This document shows, piece after piece, positions 25,860 to 33,613 of a stretch of DNA of 42,548 bases. A model generated the notes under the pieces. That model did no database searches and was not told the DNA's origin. It was given only the letters and a program-made list of their open reading frames with translations. A program made the position numbers and the translations under genes. Positions within the stretch are counted from its first letter, which is position 1. Every line of letters begins with the position of its first letter. This stretch comes from Winogradskyella sp. Lineage in GTDB: Bacteria > Bacteroidota > Bacteroidia > Flavobacteriales > Flavobacteriaceae. The stretch is taken from the NCBI GenBank assembly GCA_013002225.1, contig JABDKL010000214.1, positions 1 through 42,548 on the forward strand, read 5' to 3'.

Positions 25860-27065
25860 TTAAAAATGAATATCAAATCCTAATCTAAACATAATGTTTT
25901 CGTCATTTCCATCTAATGCCGAATAACTAATATCGGACTGAACTTTTAATTTATGTCCAACAATATATTTTGACGCTCCCAAGGTAAATTGCTTTCTTGG
26001 TAAAGTATTAGTAACCGCTTCATAATCTACCGTGGTATAACGAGCTGCAATTTCGTAATTATTTTTAAATAAATAACCGACTTGTAAATTTAAGGCATTT
26101 CCTGTTAACACAATATCTCCAGTTGGTGTAACACCATCGGCCTCGGTTGCTACTTCGTCATCTGCCGTACGATTAGCATATTCTCCCATAAAAGAGAAGC
26201 CATTATATTTAAACATGGCATCCGCAAAAATTGTAGTTTGGTCTGTCTCATAGATTGTGCCGTCGGTTCTAATCATATAATCACCAGCAAATCCTCTTTC
26301 TCTCACCGCGTCTTGATTGTAGTTGTAAGTAAAACCTACCATTAATTTTGGCTTCTCTTCTCTTTTTAAATCAGATTGACTGTAATCGCCTTTAGATTTA
26401 AACGTGCCGAATGGTAAAAATTCTAAACGAGCTGTATATTGTAAACCTCCCTCATTACCTTCGGTAACATTTCGACCTTCTCCTTGAGATACTGCAAATT
26501 TTTCTCGCATTAAAAAATTACCACCAAGGTTGGTTTTATGACGTAATTGAATACCCAAATCTCGGTCGATATTAAATCGACTGTTTAGCAACGAACGGTT
26601 TATAAATTGAAGATTACCAGAAGACACTACCCGCTCTACGTTACCAGGAAGTTTTGTTTGTCCTGCCCATAACTCCCAGTTTCCTGAGAAATTCCACATA
26701 ATTACGGCATCAAGGATGTAGCGAGGTGTATTTCTATTAAATTGATTGGCACCCGAAATATCTCTATTAGACAGACCGAGCTCTATTTTATACTTTAACT
26801 TTGGACTATAGGCAAAACCATCGAACTTTAATCGTGCTCTTCTAACTATAAAGTTATGTTCTGGGCTACCATATTGATTACCGTCGTGATCCCAGGATGA
26901 AATTGAACGAACTTGAAAACGAGGTGCAAATTTCACACTAAAAGAGCTGTCTTTTGCTGTAAAATTAATTAAGCCCTTACCAAATGAGGTGTCACTGATT
27001 TCTTGAGAGTTAACTGATGCTAATACAAATGCAGCAACAGTTAATAACTTAAATTTAAGTTTCAT
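25860..27065 (-). CDS. Outer-membrane porin of the OprO/OprP phosphate-selective family
   Basis: 401 aa. Signal peptide 1-20 (KLLTVAAFVLASVNS), then alternating beta strands to the end with the C-terminal outer-membrane signature IMFRLGFDIHF ending in Phe. Family marks include FIVRRARLKFDGFAYSPKLKYKIELGLS, WELWAGQTKLPGNVERVVSSGNL and FNIDRDLGIQL. OprO/P porins pass phosphate or polyphosphate through the outer membrane; here the PiT transporter gene lies directly downstream, so outer- and inner-membrane phosphate entry are paired. Candidate -7 element GTTCTTTG at 27088-27095 with the repeat box upstream. Confidence 0.93.
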   Translation of the reverse strand: MKLKFKLLTVAAFVLASVNSQEISDTSFGKGLINFTAKDSSFSVKFAPRFQVRSISSWDHDGNQYGSPEHNFIVRRARLKFDGFAYSPKLKYKIELGLSNRDISGANQFNRNTPRYILDAVIMWNFSGNWELWAGQTKLPGNVERVVSSGNLQFINRSLLNSRFNIDRDLGIQLRHKTNLGGNFLMREKFAVSQGEGRNVTEGNEGGLQYTARLEFLPFGTFKSKGDYSQSDLKREEKPKLMVGFTYNYNQDAVRERGFAGDYMIRTDGTIYETDQTTIFADAMFKYNGFSFMGEYANRTADDEVATEADGVTPTGDIVLTGNALNLQVGYLFKNNYEIAARYTTVDYEAVTNTLPRKQFTLGASKYIVGHKLKVQSDISYSALDGNDENIMFRLGFDIHF

Positions 27066-27087
27066 TTATTATTAGTTTTTGTCGCTG

Positions 27088-27131
27088 CAAAGAACTTCCA
27101 TATTTAAAACATAAATGTTTCCTTAGTGTTA
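27088..27131 (-). promoter_or_regulatory. Candidate phosphate-responsive promoter of the porin gene
   Basis: Minus strand: TAAC-N7-AAAC (27117-27131), 21 nt, then -7 GTTCTTTG (27088-27095). On the plus strand the same sites read as two adjacent 11-bp units (27113-27134), AAATGTTTCCT and TAGTGTTAAGT. Confidence 0.6.
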
Positions 27132-27140
27132 AGTTTTTAC

Positions 27141-27169
27141 AAAAAAAAACCGCCTTGGCCAAAGGCGGT
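27141..27169 (-). terminator. Intrinsic terminator with no gene upstream of it
   Basis: GC-rich 8-bp stem (ACCGCCTT/AAGGCGGT), 5-nt loop, followed on the minus strand by nine U (A run 27141-27149). It stands 76 nt upstream of the porin ATG on the same strand. Confidence 0.8.
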
Positions 27170-27239
27170 CATTAGAATTCATGATAATTAGTCGACAAAA
27201 ACTAATAGATTATACGAAACTAATAGGTCTTATAAGACA
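27141..27239 (-). ncRNA. Candidate small RNA (or attenuated leader) upstream of the porin gene
   Basis: A complete minus-strand transcription unit with no ORF: -7 element TACATTTG at 27243-27250, predicted start near 27238, and a terminator at 27141-27169. The transcript would be about 98 nt. It begins with the palindrome GTCTTATAAGAC (27227-27238), holds two copies of CTATTAGTTT 18 nt apart, a hairpin ATTAGT/ACTAAT, and ends in the terminator hairpin. If polymerase reads through, it becomes a long leader for the porin mRNA. Not recognised as a known RNA family. Confidence 0.5.
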
Positions 27240-27242
27240 AGA

Positions 27243-27286
27243 CAAATGTATGCGAGTCATTTAATTACTGTGTAATCTTAGTATTA
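27243..27286 (-). promoter_or_regulatory. Promoter and direct-repeat box of the candidate small RNA
   Basis: Minus strand: TAAT-N7-TTAC (27272-27286), 21 nt, then exact -7 TACATTTG (27243-27250). The box sequence ACTTAATACTAAGATTACA matches that of the porin promoter, ACTTAACACTAAGGAAACA, at 15 of 19 positions. Confidence 0.55.
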
Positions 27287-27354
27287 AGTAATTATTAAAC
27301 ATTCTGTATTTAAATTAAAACATAAACACACTGAAAAACAATATTTTAGATGTC

Positions 27355-27398
27355 TAATGTAAATTTAATGTTAAGTAAATGTTGTTTAAATATTAACA
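27355..27398. repeat. Four tandem 11-bp units upstream of the YwqK-like gene
   Basis: TAATGTAAATT, TAATGTTAAGT, AAATGTTGTTT, AAATATTAACA, directly adjoining. They end 6 bp before the -7 element and cover the -33 site. The second and third units closely match those upstream of the TonB receptor gene (32080-32112, minus strand). Confidence 0.55.
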
Positions 27399-27412
27399 AA
27401 CCTCTATATTTG
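27382..27412 (+). promoter_or_regulatory. Full consensus promoter for the YwqK-like gene
   Basis: TTG at 27382-27384, 20-nt spacer, TATATTTG at 27405-27412; leader of about 28 nt. Confidence 0.75.
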
Positions 27413-27443
27413 AGTAGTAAGTAACTATTAATACCCATTAATT

Positions 27444-27809
27444 ATGAACAAGAATGTTTTAATGTTGTTCGCTTTTTTTATCGGTATAATTTCATTTGCT
27501 CAGCAAGAGAGAGCATTAAAAATTAACAAAGACACCAATTTAATTGATGTTGTTTATTATCACGACAATGGAGTAATTAGCCAATTAGGCTCTTATACTT
27601 TAGATGGCAAACTACATGGTGAATGGTTTAGTTTTGATACTGACGGGAACAAAAGTGTTGCAGCGAATTATGATAATGGGAAAAAAGTCGGCAAGTGGTT
27701 TTATTGGACAGATAAAACTTTAAAAGAAGTAGATTATACAAATAATGCTATTGTAAGCATTAGTGACTGGCAAAAAGATTCGAAGAAATCAGTCGCAATA
27801 AGAAATTAA
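27444..27809 (+). CDS. Small secreted YwqK/MORN-like repeat protein
   Basis: 121 aa. Signal peptide 1-19 (MLFAFFIGIISFAQ), then short repeats of the YwqK/MORN kind: VVYYHDNGVISQLGSY, LDGKLHGEWFSFDTDGNKSVAAN, YDNGKKVGKWFYWTDKTLKEVD. Such proteins are very common in Flavobacteriaceae and have no established function; some relatives in the databases carry misleading enzyme names. The context, between phosphate-uptake genes and beside 11-bp repeats, suggests co-regulation with them. It ends at a shared terminator. Confidence 0.8.
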   Translation: MNKNVLMLFAFFIGIISFAQQERALKINKDTNLIDVVYYHDNGVISQLGSYTLDGKLHGEWFSFDTDGNKSVAANYDNGKKVGKWFYWTDKTLKEVDYTNNAIVSISDWQKDSKKSVAIRN

Positions 27810-27826
27810 GAAAACATTAATCGAAT

Positions 27827-27857
27827 AAAAAAGCACCTATTAAAGGTGCTTTTTTTA
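27827..27857. terminator. Bidirectional terminator between the YwqK-like and beta-helix lipoprotein genes
   Basis: 12-bp stem AAAAAAGCACCT/AGGTGCTTTTTT, 5-nt loop, with A run on the left and T run on the right. Confidence 0.9.
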
Positions 27858-27874
27858 TTTTAACAATTAATAAT

Positions 27875-29074
27875 TTAATTACCCACTGTCCATCCTGCTC
27901 CCCAAGACGTAAAGTCTGTACCTGTACCATTCCCAACACCAGATAGGAAGTCAGAGTCTGCAAAGGTATCGCCAGTATCATTTTTCACCTGTAGCGTTAC
28001 ATCTGTAAAAGTAACATTAGTTACCGATAGGTCTCCGTTAATTACACCTGTTCCTGTCGGATTAGTGCTGCTAGCACCTGCATCGCCATCTAGATCAAAT
28101 CCTTCTGCAAATCCTTCTAACAACACATTGGTAAAAAGACCTTGTGTACCTGCTCTTAATCTTATAGCTTCATTTCCTGTGCCAGATCCATTACCTACAA
28201 TAGTTAAGTTGGTTACTATAGGCTTAGACCAAAATATAGGGTTAGAGTTGTTACCGATATCGGTGTTGTAACCATCGGCTTCAATACCTTTGTCGTGTTC
28301 TGCACCATGTTGAACATGTGCATTGGTAATACTACCAGAATATCCTTCTGTCCAATCTATAGAATCATCTTGAGCATTGACTACAGATACAAAATCTACA
28401 TTTACAGTTCCTCCAAAAAATTCGACACCATCATCTTTACCTTCAAAAACTTGTATATACTCAACAGTAGTACCGTTACCTACACCGTAAAAAGATATAC
28501 CATTATTTTCAGATTGGCCATCTGCAGATCCTCCAGAATACTGTACTCTAACATATCTTAATACACCAGAATTGTCAGACACATCCGTTCCGCCATATGG
28601 TAGACTTGCAATTTCTGAAGTTGCAGTTGCCGTACCAGTAACAGAATTTATTGGTGCATTTCCCAATAGAATTAATCCTCCCCAATCACCAGCCTGTGGT
28701 GCTGCAGAATCTGACGTTAATATTATTGGGTTGTTTGCATTACCATTTGCGATAATTTGCGCACCACTAGAAATAGCAATATAAACATCAGAGCCAGAAG
28801 ATACAGCTTCTATCACCATACCAGCGGGTATGGTTAAAGTTGTTCCGGCAGTCATGATTAGCGCTCCATCTACTTTATATGTAGTATTAGCATCTAAGGT
28901 CAAATCTTCTGTATATGTACCAGATAAAAATACGGTACTTGGGTTTGTAGTACCACCACCATTATTGTTGGTTACACTATTGTCATTAATGATAATATCA
29001 GCAGTATCATCTGTTGTGCAAGAGTTAAGAAGCATCCCGAAAACAGCTAAGCCTAAAATTAATTTATTTTTCAT
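27875..29074 (-). CDS. Surface beta-helix lipoprotein paired with a TonB receptor
   Basis: 399 aa. Lipoprotein signal MLLNSC with lipid cysteine at residue 19, followed by TTDDTAD: acidic residues just after the cysteine resemble the Bacteroidota surface-export signal, so it probably faces outward. After a Asn/Gly linker comes a right-handed parallel beta-helix-like region with repeated short strands: DGALIMTAGTTLTIPAGMVIEA, GAQIIANGNANNPIILTSD, the GDWGGLILLGNAPIN motif, LRYVRVQYSG, VEYIQVFEGKDDGVEFFGG, DSIDWTEGYSGS. There is no SusD-like helical fold. It is 35 bp downstream of the TonB receptor gene, and is probably its substrate-binding or processing partner. The substrate is unknown. Confidence 0.82.
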   Translation of the reverse strand: MKNKLILGLAVFGMLLNSCTTDDTADIIINDNSVTNNNGGGTTNPSTVFLSGTYTEDLTLDANTTYKVDGALIMTAGTTLTIPAGMVIEAVSSGSDVYIAISSGAQIIANGNANNPIILTSDSAAPQAGDWGGLILLGNAPINSVTGTATATSEIASLPYGGTDVSDNSGVLRYVRVQYSGGSADGQSENNGISFYGVGNGTTVEYIQVFEGKDDGVEFFGGTVNVDFVSVVNAQDDSIDWTEGYSGSITNAHVQHGAEHDKGIEADGYNTDIGNNSNPIFWSKPIVTNLTIVGNGSGTGNEAIRLRAGTQGLFTNVLLEGFAEGFDLDGDAGASSTNPTGTGVINGDLSVTNVTFTDVTLQVKNDTGDTFADSDFLSGVGNGTGTDFTSWGAGWTVGN

Positions 29075-29109
29075 TTTGATCTTTAATTTAAGTTCTAATT
29101 AATGTTCGT

Positions 29110-31965
29110 TTAAAATTTATATTTGAGTTGAAGACCTATACTCAGCCCTCGCTTATAGTCTGTTACATCTTTACCATTTGGTGAGGTTACCAAAACATCG
29201 CCAACAGAAGTGCCCTCTCTAAAATATTGAATGGTTGGATTTAGTAAATTTCTAATTCCGAGATTTAATTCCATCTTATTATTTAATTGGTTCTTAAGAA
29301 CAAAATCTAAGGTGGGAATGCCTTTTTCAATTACATTACCTAATTGCCCAGAGCCTAAAGCATCAATTCTATCTGAGAAATAAGAACATATAATATTGGC
29401 TGTAGGCTTATAATTACCAATTTGAGGCGAATAGTTAAGATCTGCGTTTAAGATGATTGGTGAAGCTCCCTGCAACTCTTCTTTATTCTTATTAAAGCTC
29501 ACACTATACGTTCCGATTATTGTTTCATACAAATCTTGTTTGGTATGCATGTACGTAAAGTTTAATCCTGCGGAAAGCTTGGCCTCTTCTTTGTCATCAT
29601 ACATAAGGAAGTTTTTTCTAATTTCGGCTTCAAAACCTAAAATTTCGGCTTGCTCACCTGTTCTAAAAAAGCGTTGTGTACCTGTAGCATCAAATGCAAC
29701 CACCTGATTAACCGGATCTTTTATTTGCTTATAAAAGGCACCTACAGAAAACAATTCTGTCTTACTTATAAACCATTCGTATTTTAAGTCTAGGTTTAAA
29801 ATTTTTGAGTAGGATACATCATTAACGTTTGTATATGCAATGTCATTTGTTGTTCCTAATAAATCGGGATTACCACCAATTCGTTGCGAAATACTCTCAT
29901 AAACAAATGGTGCCACTTCTTTAAATTCTGGAAGCGAAATTGACTGGCTTGCAGAAAATCGTAAATTTTGGTCTTCTTTTATGCCGTACTTTATGCTTAA
30001 GCTAGGTAAGAATATGGTTTCGTTAGAACTAATAGAGCTGTTACCTGCTGCTCCCAGATTAATGACATCGTAAGCGATTTCTTGATTTATGTTTTCAATT
30101 CTCACACCTGGTACAAATAACCAGGTATCACCTACATTTAATTCTGCATTTGAATAACCAGCATATATATCTATGTTTCCGTTATACGTATTTTCAGAAA
30201 GCCCAGGTCTATTGGTGTTGCTTAGACCAGGAAAATTATTGATTACTTTAATTTCATAGGCGCCATTGCCACTATTGCCAATATTTAAATTATCTAAAGT
30301 AAAAAAGCTATTTAGGTCATTTACATTGGTAATTGGGGTATTAGCTTCTATCAAGTCGTAGCCGTATCTAATATTATCAAATTGTCTTTCTTTAGTTCTA
30401 CCAGCAAAACCAACATTAATCTTTAAGTTTTCTTTTGGGTTGTAGGATAAATTTAATCTGCCATTAAATTCGTCATCATAGATATTTTGAAAATAACGTT
30501 GGTTATCAAAAACTACGTTGCTATAAAATGAAGGAAGAGTAGAAGCGTCATTATCTAATGCAAACTGATAATTTTCTACACTAATACGTTTTCTGTCGGG
30601 CTCATGAGCATTAACTACATTGTAGCCAATTCCCCAATCTAACTCGTAAAGATTGTCCTTAAATTTATGACGACCAGTAAACTGATTAACAAATATTAAA
30701 TTTTGATTAAACTGCACATTCATCTGGTAAAACCCCTCGTCTGTATTAAGTATGGCATCTCTGTTTCTACCCGAACCATCTATACCAAAATAACCAACCT
30801 TATCTGAAGCATTATTGATGAATAAGGAATTAAATTTTATAGAATGTGCGCTGTTAATTTTATAATTAACAGAAGCCATTGCTGTAGTTTTGGTACTATA
30901 CTCAAACTCTTCGGCGTCTTCAAAAGCTTTCTTTTCTACGTTGGTATAATCTACGTTAGATCCTCTGCGATACGCAAAACCATTTTCGAAGGATCCTGTG
31001 CCGTAAAAGCTTATTCGAGATCCGTTTTCAAAATCAAAAGATTTTCCAAAAGCACCTCCAAAAGAGACATCAATCGGCGTTTCTGCTTGTTGAGGATCAA
31101 AACCATGAGATAATACTACGGCAAAAGGATTATTGTCGTACCTATTATAATAACCAAAATAACTGGTGCCTTCACTTCTAAAGAATGTTTTATCAGCAGC
31201 GTTTGTGTTTACAGAAGAACCAACATTAAAATCAAAAAAGCCATTCCCTTTATAATCCTTTGAAGAAATATCTACATTACCAGCGGAGAAATCTCCAAAA
31301 AATCGAGAAGAATAGGCTTTGCTTATAGAAACATTCTCAATAATGTCTGAAGAGAATAAGTTTAAGTCAATATTCTTCTTATTTACATCATTAGAGGGTA
31401 ATGACAAGCCATTCATGGTTGTATTAAGATAACGATCTCCCAACCCTCTTACATAAACATTACTAGAACCTTCTTGCTTTGATACTCCCGAAATTTTGGC
31501 TACTGCACCTGCGGCATCACTAACACCTTTTCTAGAGAGTTCGTCTGCGCCAATACTCTGCTTTATTTCGACAGCCTTTTTCTGGTCTAACAATAAGGCG
31601 GCTTCACTTTCCTTACGGGTTGTGGTTGTAATTACAATCTCATCCAGGCTGGCAGCACTAGCACCCATCATTACATTTAGTGTAGTTACTTTATCTGACT
31701 CAACATTCACTGTTATTTCTTGAGTTTCATAACCTACAAAACTAAAAATCAAAGTGTAGGCTCCCGGAGCTAATGCTTCAAATTGATATAAACCGTCTAT
31801 ATCTGAGGTCGTCCCTGTTGTTGTTCCTTTAATTAAAATATTAGCAAAGGGAAGCGGTTCGTCATTATATTCCTTATCAATTAATTTACCAGAAATAGAT
31901 CCTGTATTCTGGGCAAATAAGAATGATGTAATTAATAATAAAATTACTATAGGTATACGTTTCAT
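29110..31965 (-). CDS. TonB-dependent outer-membrane receptor with N-terminal CarboxypepD_reg-like domain
   Basis: 951 aa from the ATG at 31965, which begins a clean signal peptide (RIPIVILLLITSFLFAQ); an upstream in-frame ATG at 32025 would bury it and lies upstream of the promoter. Domains: carboxypeptidase-regulatory-like beta sandwich (about 25-105, GSISGKLIDKE ... YTLIFSFVGYETQEI), plug (about 120-260, with SNVYVRGLGDRYLNTTMNG), then a 22-strand barrel ending in LSIGLQLKYKF. It takes up an unknown nutrient across the outer membrane using TonB energy, together with the adjoining beta-helix lipoprotein. It carries the same promoter box as the phosphate porin and PiT genes. Confidence 0.93.
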   Translation of the reverse strand: MKRIPIVILLLITSFLFAQNTGSISGKLIDKEYNDEPLPFANILIKGTTTGTTSDIDGLYQFEALAPGAYTLIFSFVGYETQEITVNVESDKVTTLNVMMGASAASLDEIVITTTTRKESEAALLLDQKKAVEIKQSIGADELSRKGVSDAAGAVAKISGVSKQEGSSNVYVRGLGDRYLNTTMNGLSLPSNDVNKKNIDLNLFSSDIIENVSISKAYSSRFFGDFSAGNVDISSKDYKGNGFFDFNVGSSVNTNAADKTFFRSEGTSYFGYYNRYDNNPFAVVLSHGFDPQQAETPIDVSFGGAFGKSFDFENGSRISFYGTGSFENGFAYRRGSNVDYTNVEKKAFEDAEEFEYSTKTTAMASVNYKINSAHSIKFNSLFINNASDKVGYFGIDGSGRNRDAILNTDEGFYQMNVQFNQNLIFVNQFTGRHKFKDNLYELDWGIGYNVVNAHEPDRKRISVENYQFALDNDASTLPSFYSNVVFDNQRYFQNIYDDEFNGRLNLSYNPKENLKINVGFAGRTKERQFDNIRYGYDLIEANTPITNVNDLNSFFTLDNLNIGNSGNGAYEIKVINNFPGLSNTNRPGLSENTYNGNIDIYAGYSNAELNVGDTWLFVPGVRIENINQEIAYDVINLGAAGNSSISSNETIFLPSLSIKYGIKEDQNLRFSASQSISLPEFKEVAPFVYESISQRIGGNPDLLGTTNDIAYTNVNDVSYSKILNLDLKYEWFISKTELFSVGAFYKQIKDPVNQVVAFDATGTQRFFRTGEQAEILGFEAEIRKNFLMYDDKEEAKLSAGLNFTYMHTKQDLYETIIGTYSVSFNKNKEELQGASPIILNADLNYSPQIGNYKPTANIICSYFSDRIDALGSGQLGNVIEKGIPTLDFVLKNQLNNKMELNLGIRNLLNPTIQYFREGTSVGDVLVTSPNGKDVTDYKRGLSIGLQLKYKF

Positions 31966-31987
31966 TAGTTCAATTTCAATTGTGGTG

Positions 31988-32031
31988 CAAAGAAACTGTG
32001 ATAATGTAATTTTTAGGTTAATCAAAAATTA
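31988..32031 (-). promoter_or_regulatory. Candidate phosphate-responsive promoter of the TonB receptor operon
   Basis: Minus strand: TAAT-N7-TAAC (32017-32031), 21 nt, then -7 TTTCTTTG (31988-31995). The arms also form a perfect inverted repeat GTTAAT/ATTAAC at 32017-32033. Confidence 0.5.
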
Positions 32032-32050
32032 ACTCTACGTGATAAAATAG

Positions 32051-32112
32051 TTAGTTTAACGTTACCTCTGTATTAACCAACTTTAAATTAAAGAAACGTT
32101 TACTTAACATTA
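32051..32112. repeat. Further 11-bp repeat blocks between the TonB receptor and dgt
   Basis: Plus-strand block TTAGTTTAACG, TTACCTCTGTA, TTAACC (32051-32078), then on the minus strand three units at 32080-32112: TAATGTTAAGT, AAACGTTTCTT, TAATTTAAAGT. The first two of the latter match the YwqK-like upstream units. Confidence 0.45.
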
Positions 32113-32190
32113 CACGTATTAAAATAGGAGTCTTACTTTTTGAGTAATTCTATGTCAATTTATATATCTTGCATGAGTTAAATTTTTACT

Positions 32191-33531
32191 ATGAATTGGG
32201 AGCAACTATTATCCTTAAAGCGTTACGGTGACAGCAATAAAAGATTAAGAAAAGAACAAGATGAAACCCGTTTGGGTTTTGAGGTTGATTACGACCGTAT
32301 TATATTTTCTACTGAATTTAGAAGCCTACAAGACAAAACGCAAGTTGTTCCTTTGTCTAAAACAGATTTTGTGCATACCAGATTAACACATAGCTTAGAA
32401 GTTAGTGTAGTAGGTAGATCTTTAGGTAGAAAGGTGGGTAAGTTGCTCTTAGAAAAGCATCCGCACTTAAAAAATATTCATGGTTATAATATGAATGATT
32501 TTGGAGCCATAGTTGCGGCGGCATCCCTAGCTCACGATATTGGAAATCCGCCTTTTGGTCATTCTGGTGAGAAAGCTATAGGATCCTATTTTAAGAATGG
32601 AGAAGGAAGTGAGTTTAAAAGCCATTTAACAGATAAGGAATACCAAGATTTATGTGATTTTGAAGGTAACGCCAACGGATTTAAAATACTTACCGAAAGT
32701 AGAGAAGGAAGATTAGGAGGGTTGCGGTTAAGCTACGCGACACTAGGCACATTTATCAAATACCCAAAGGAGTCGCTACCTAAAAAACCAACAAGTCATA
32801 TTGTAGATAAAAAGTATGGTTTTTTTCAGAGTGAAACTCAAATGTTTAAAGATATTGCTTCAGAATTAGGGTTGTTAAGCCGAAGCGCATCACATTTAAG
32901 TTATCATAGACATCCATTAGCTTTTTTAGTAGAAGCAGCAGATGATATTTGCTACACTATTATAGATTTTGAAGATGGTATTAATTTAGGTTTAATAGAA
33001 GAAGAATATGCTTTAGAATACCTTATTAATTTAGTTAGAGATAAAATTAAAACAGAGAGCTATAATTCGCTAAAAACAACTCAAGACCGTGTGAGCTATC
33101 TCAGAGCTTTAGCCATAGGAACGTTAATTGATGAGGCTGTGGCACTTTTTATGAAAAATGAGGAAAGTATTTTGTCTGGTAATTTTGAAACTGCATTGCT
33201 GGATGTTAGCCAGTACAAAGCACAAATTAAAGACATTATAGATATAAGTGTTAAGAATGTTTATCGGTCTAAAGAAGTAATTAATAAAGAAATTGCTGGT
33301 TATGAAATATTAAACCAGTTATTAAATGCCTTTTGTAAAATGGCATTTAACGCTTACGAAGATCGTATGTCTAATTACGATAAATTACTACTGCGAACCT
33401 TACCTCAAACGGTTAACTTGTCTAAGGAATCTTTATATGACAGTTTAATTGCCGTGTGTCTTTATATCTCAAAACTATCAGATACTAATGCGATGTTATT
33501 GCATAAGCAATTGAAGGGTAATATTTTATAA
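32191..33531 (+). CDS. dgt: Deoxyguanosinetriphosphate triphosphohydrolase (dGTPase)
   Basis: 446 aa HD-domain protein. Hydrolyses dGTP or other dNTPs to nucleoside and triphosphate, balancing dNTP pools. Metal site: His67 in RLTHSLEVSVVGRSLG, His115-Asp116 in SLAHDIGNPPFGHSGE, and an Asp at 251/252 in EAADDICYTIIDFEDG. The N-terminal DYDRIIFSTEFRSLQDKTQVVP is typical. Ends in HKQLKGNIL. No exact -7 element was found; TACTTTTTG about 50 nt upstream is one base too long. Confidence 0.95.
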   Translation: MNWEQLLSLKRYGDSNKRLRKEQDETRLGFEVDYDRIIFSTEFRSLQDKTQVVPLSKTDFVHTRLTHSLEVSVVGRSLGRKVGKLLLEKHPHLKNIHGYNMNDFGAIVAAASLAHDIGNPPFGHSGEKAIGSYFKNGEGSEFKSHLTDKEYQDLCDFEGNANGFKILTESREGRLGGLRLSYATLGTFIKYPKESLPKKPTSHIVDKKYGFFQSETQMFKDIASELGLLSRSASHLSYHRHPLAFLVEAADDICYTIIDFEDGINLGLIEEEYALEYLINLVRDKIKTESYNSLKTTQDRVSYLRALAIGTLIDEAVALFMKNEESILSGNFETALLDVSQYKAQIKDIIDISVKNVYRSKEVINKEIAGYEILNQLLNAFCKMAFNAYEDRMSNYDKLLLRTLPQTVNLSKESLYDSLIAVCLYISKLSDTNAMLLHKQLKGNIL

Positions 33532-33548
33532 AAATGCATTTCATCGAA

Positions 33549-33556
33549 TAAATTTG
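33549..33556 (+). promoter_or_regulatory. -7 promoter element in front of a small ORF
   Basis: TAAATTTG, exact TAnnTTTG match, 57 nt before the ATG at 33614. Confidence 0.45.
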
Positions 33557-33613
33557 CGATTTAACGATATATTTACTTTATTTATCTCATAATCAGCCTT
33601 AAATAACCTACTT

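Larger units (their letters stand above)
27066..27443. other. Divergent 378-bp intergenic region between the porin and the YwqK-like gene
   Basis: It contains, from left to right: the porin promoter with repeat box (27088-27134), a minus-strand terminator (27141-27169), a candidate ~98-nt small RNA (27141-27239), its promoter and box (27243-27286), four 11-bp repeat units (27355-27398) and a consensus plus-strand promoter (27382-27412). No ORF of credible length is present. Confidence 0.75.

Noticed and set aside
27129-27182. 17-codon minus-strand frame starting inside the candidate small RNA (leader peptide)
   Set aside because: It runs straight through the terminator stem and U tract, and its codons show no regulatory run of one amino acid apart from Phe from the U tract itself.
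28065-29102. Several plus-strand frames opposite the beta-helix lipoprotein gene
   Set aside because: Shadows of a repetitive Gly/Thr/Asn/Ser-rich coding sequence; no promoter or family features.
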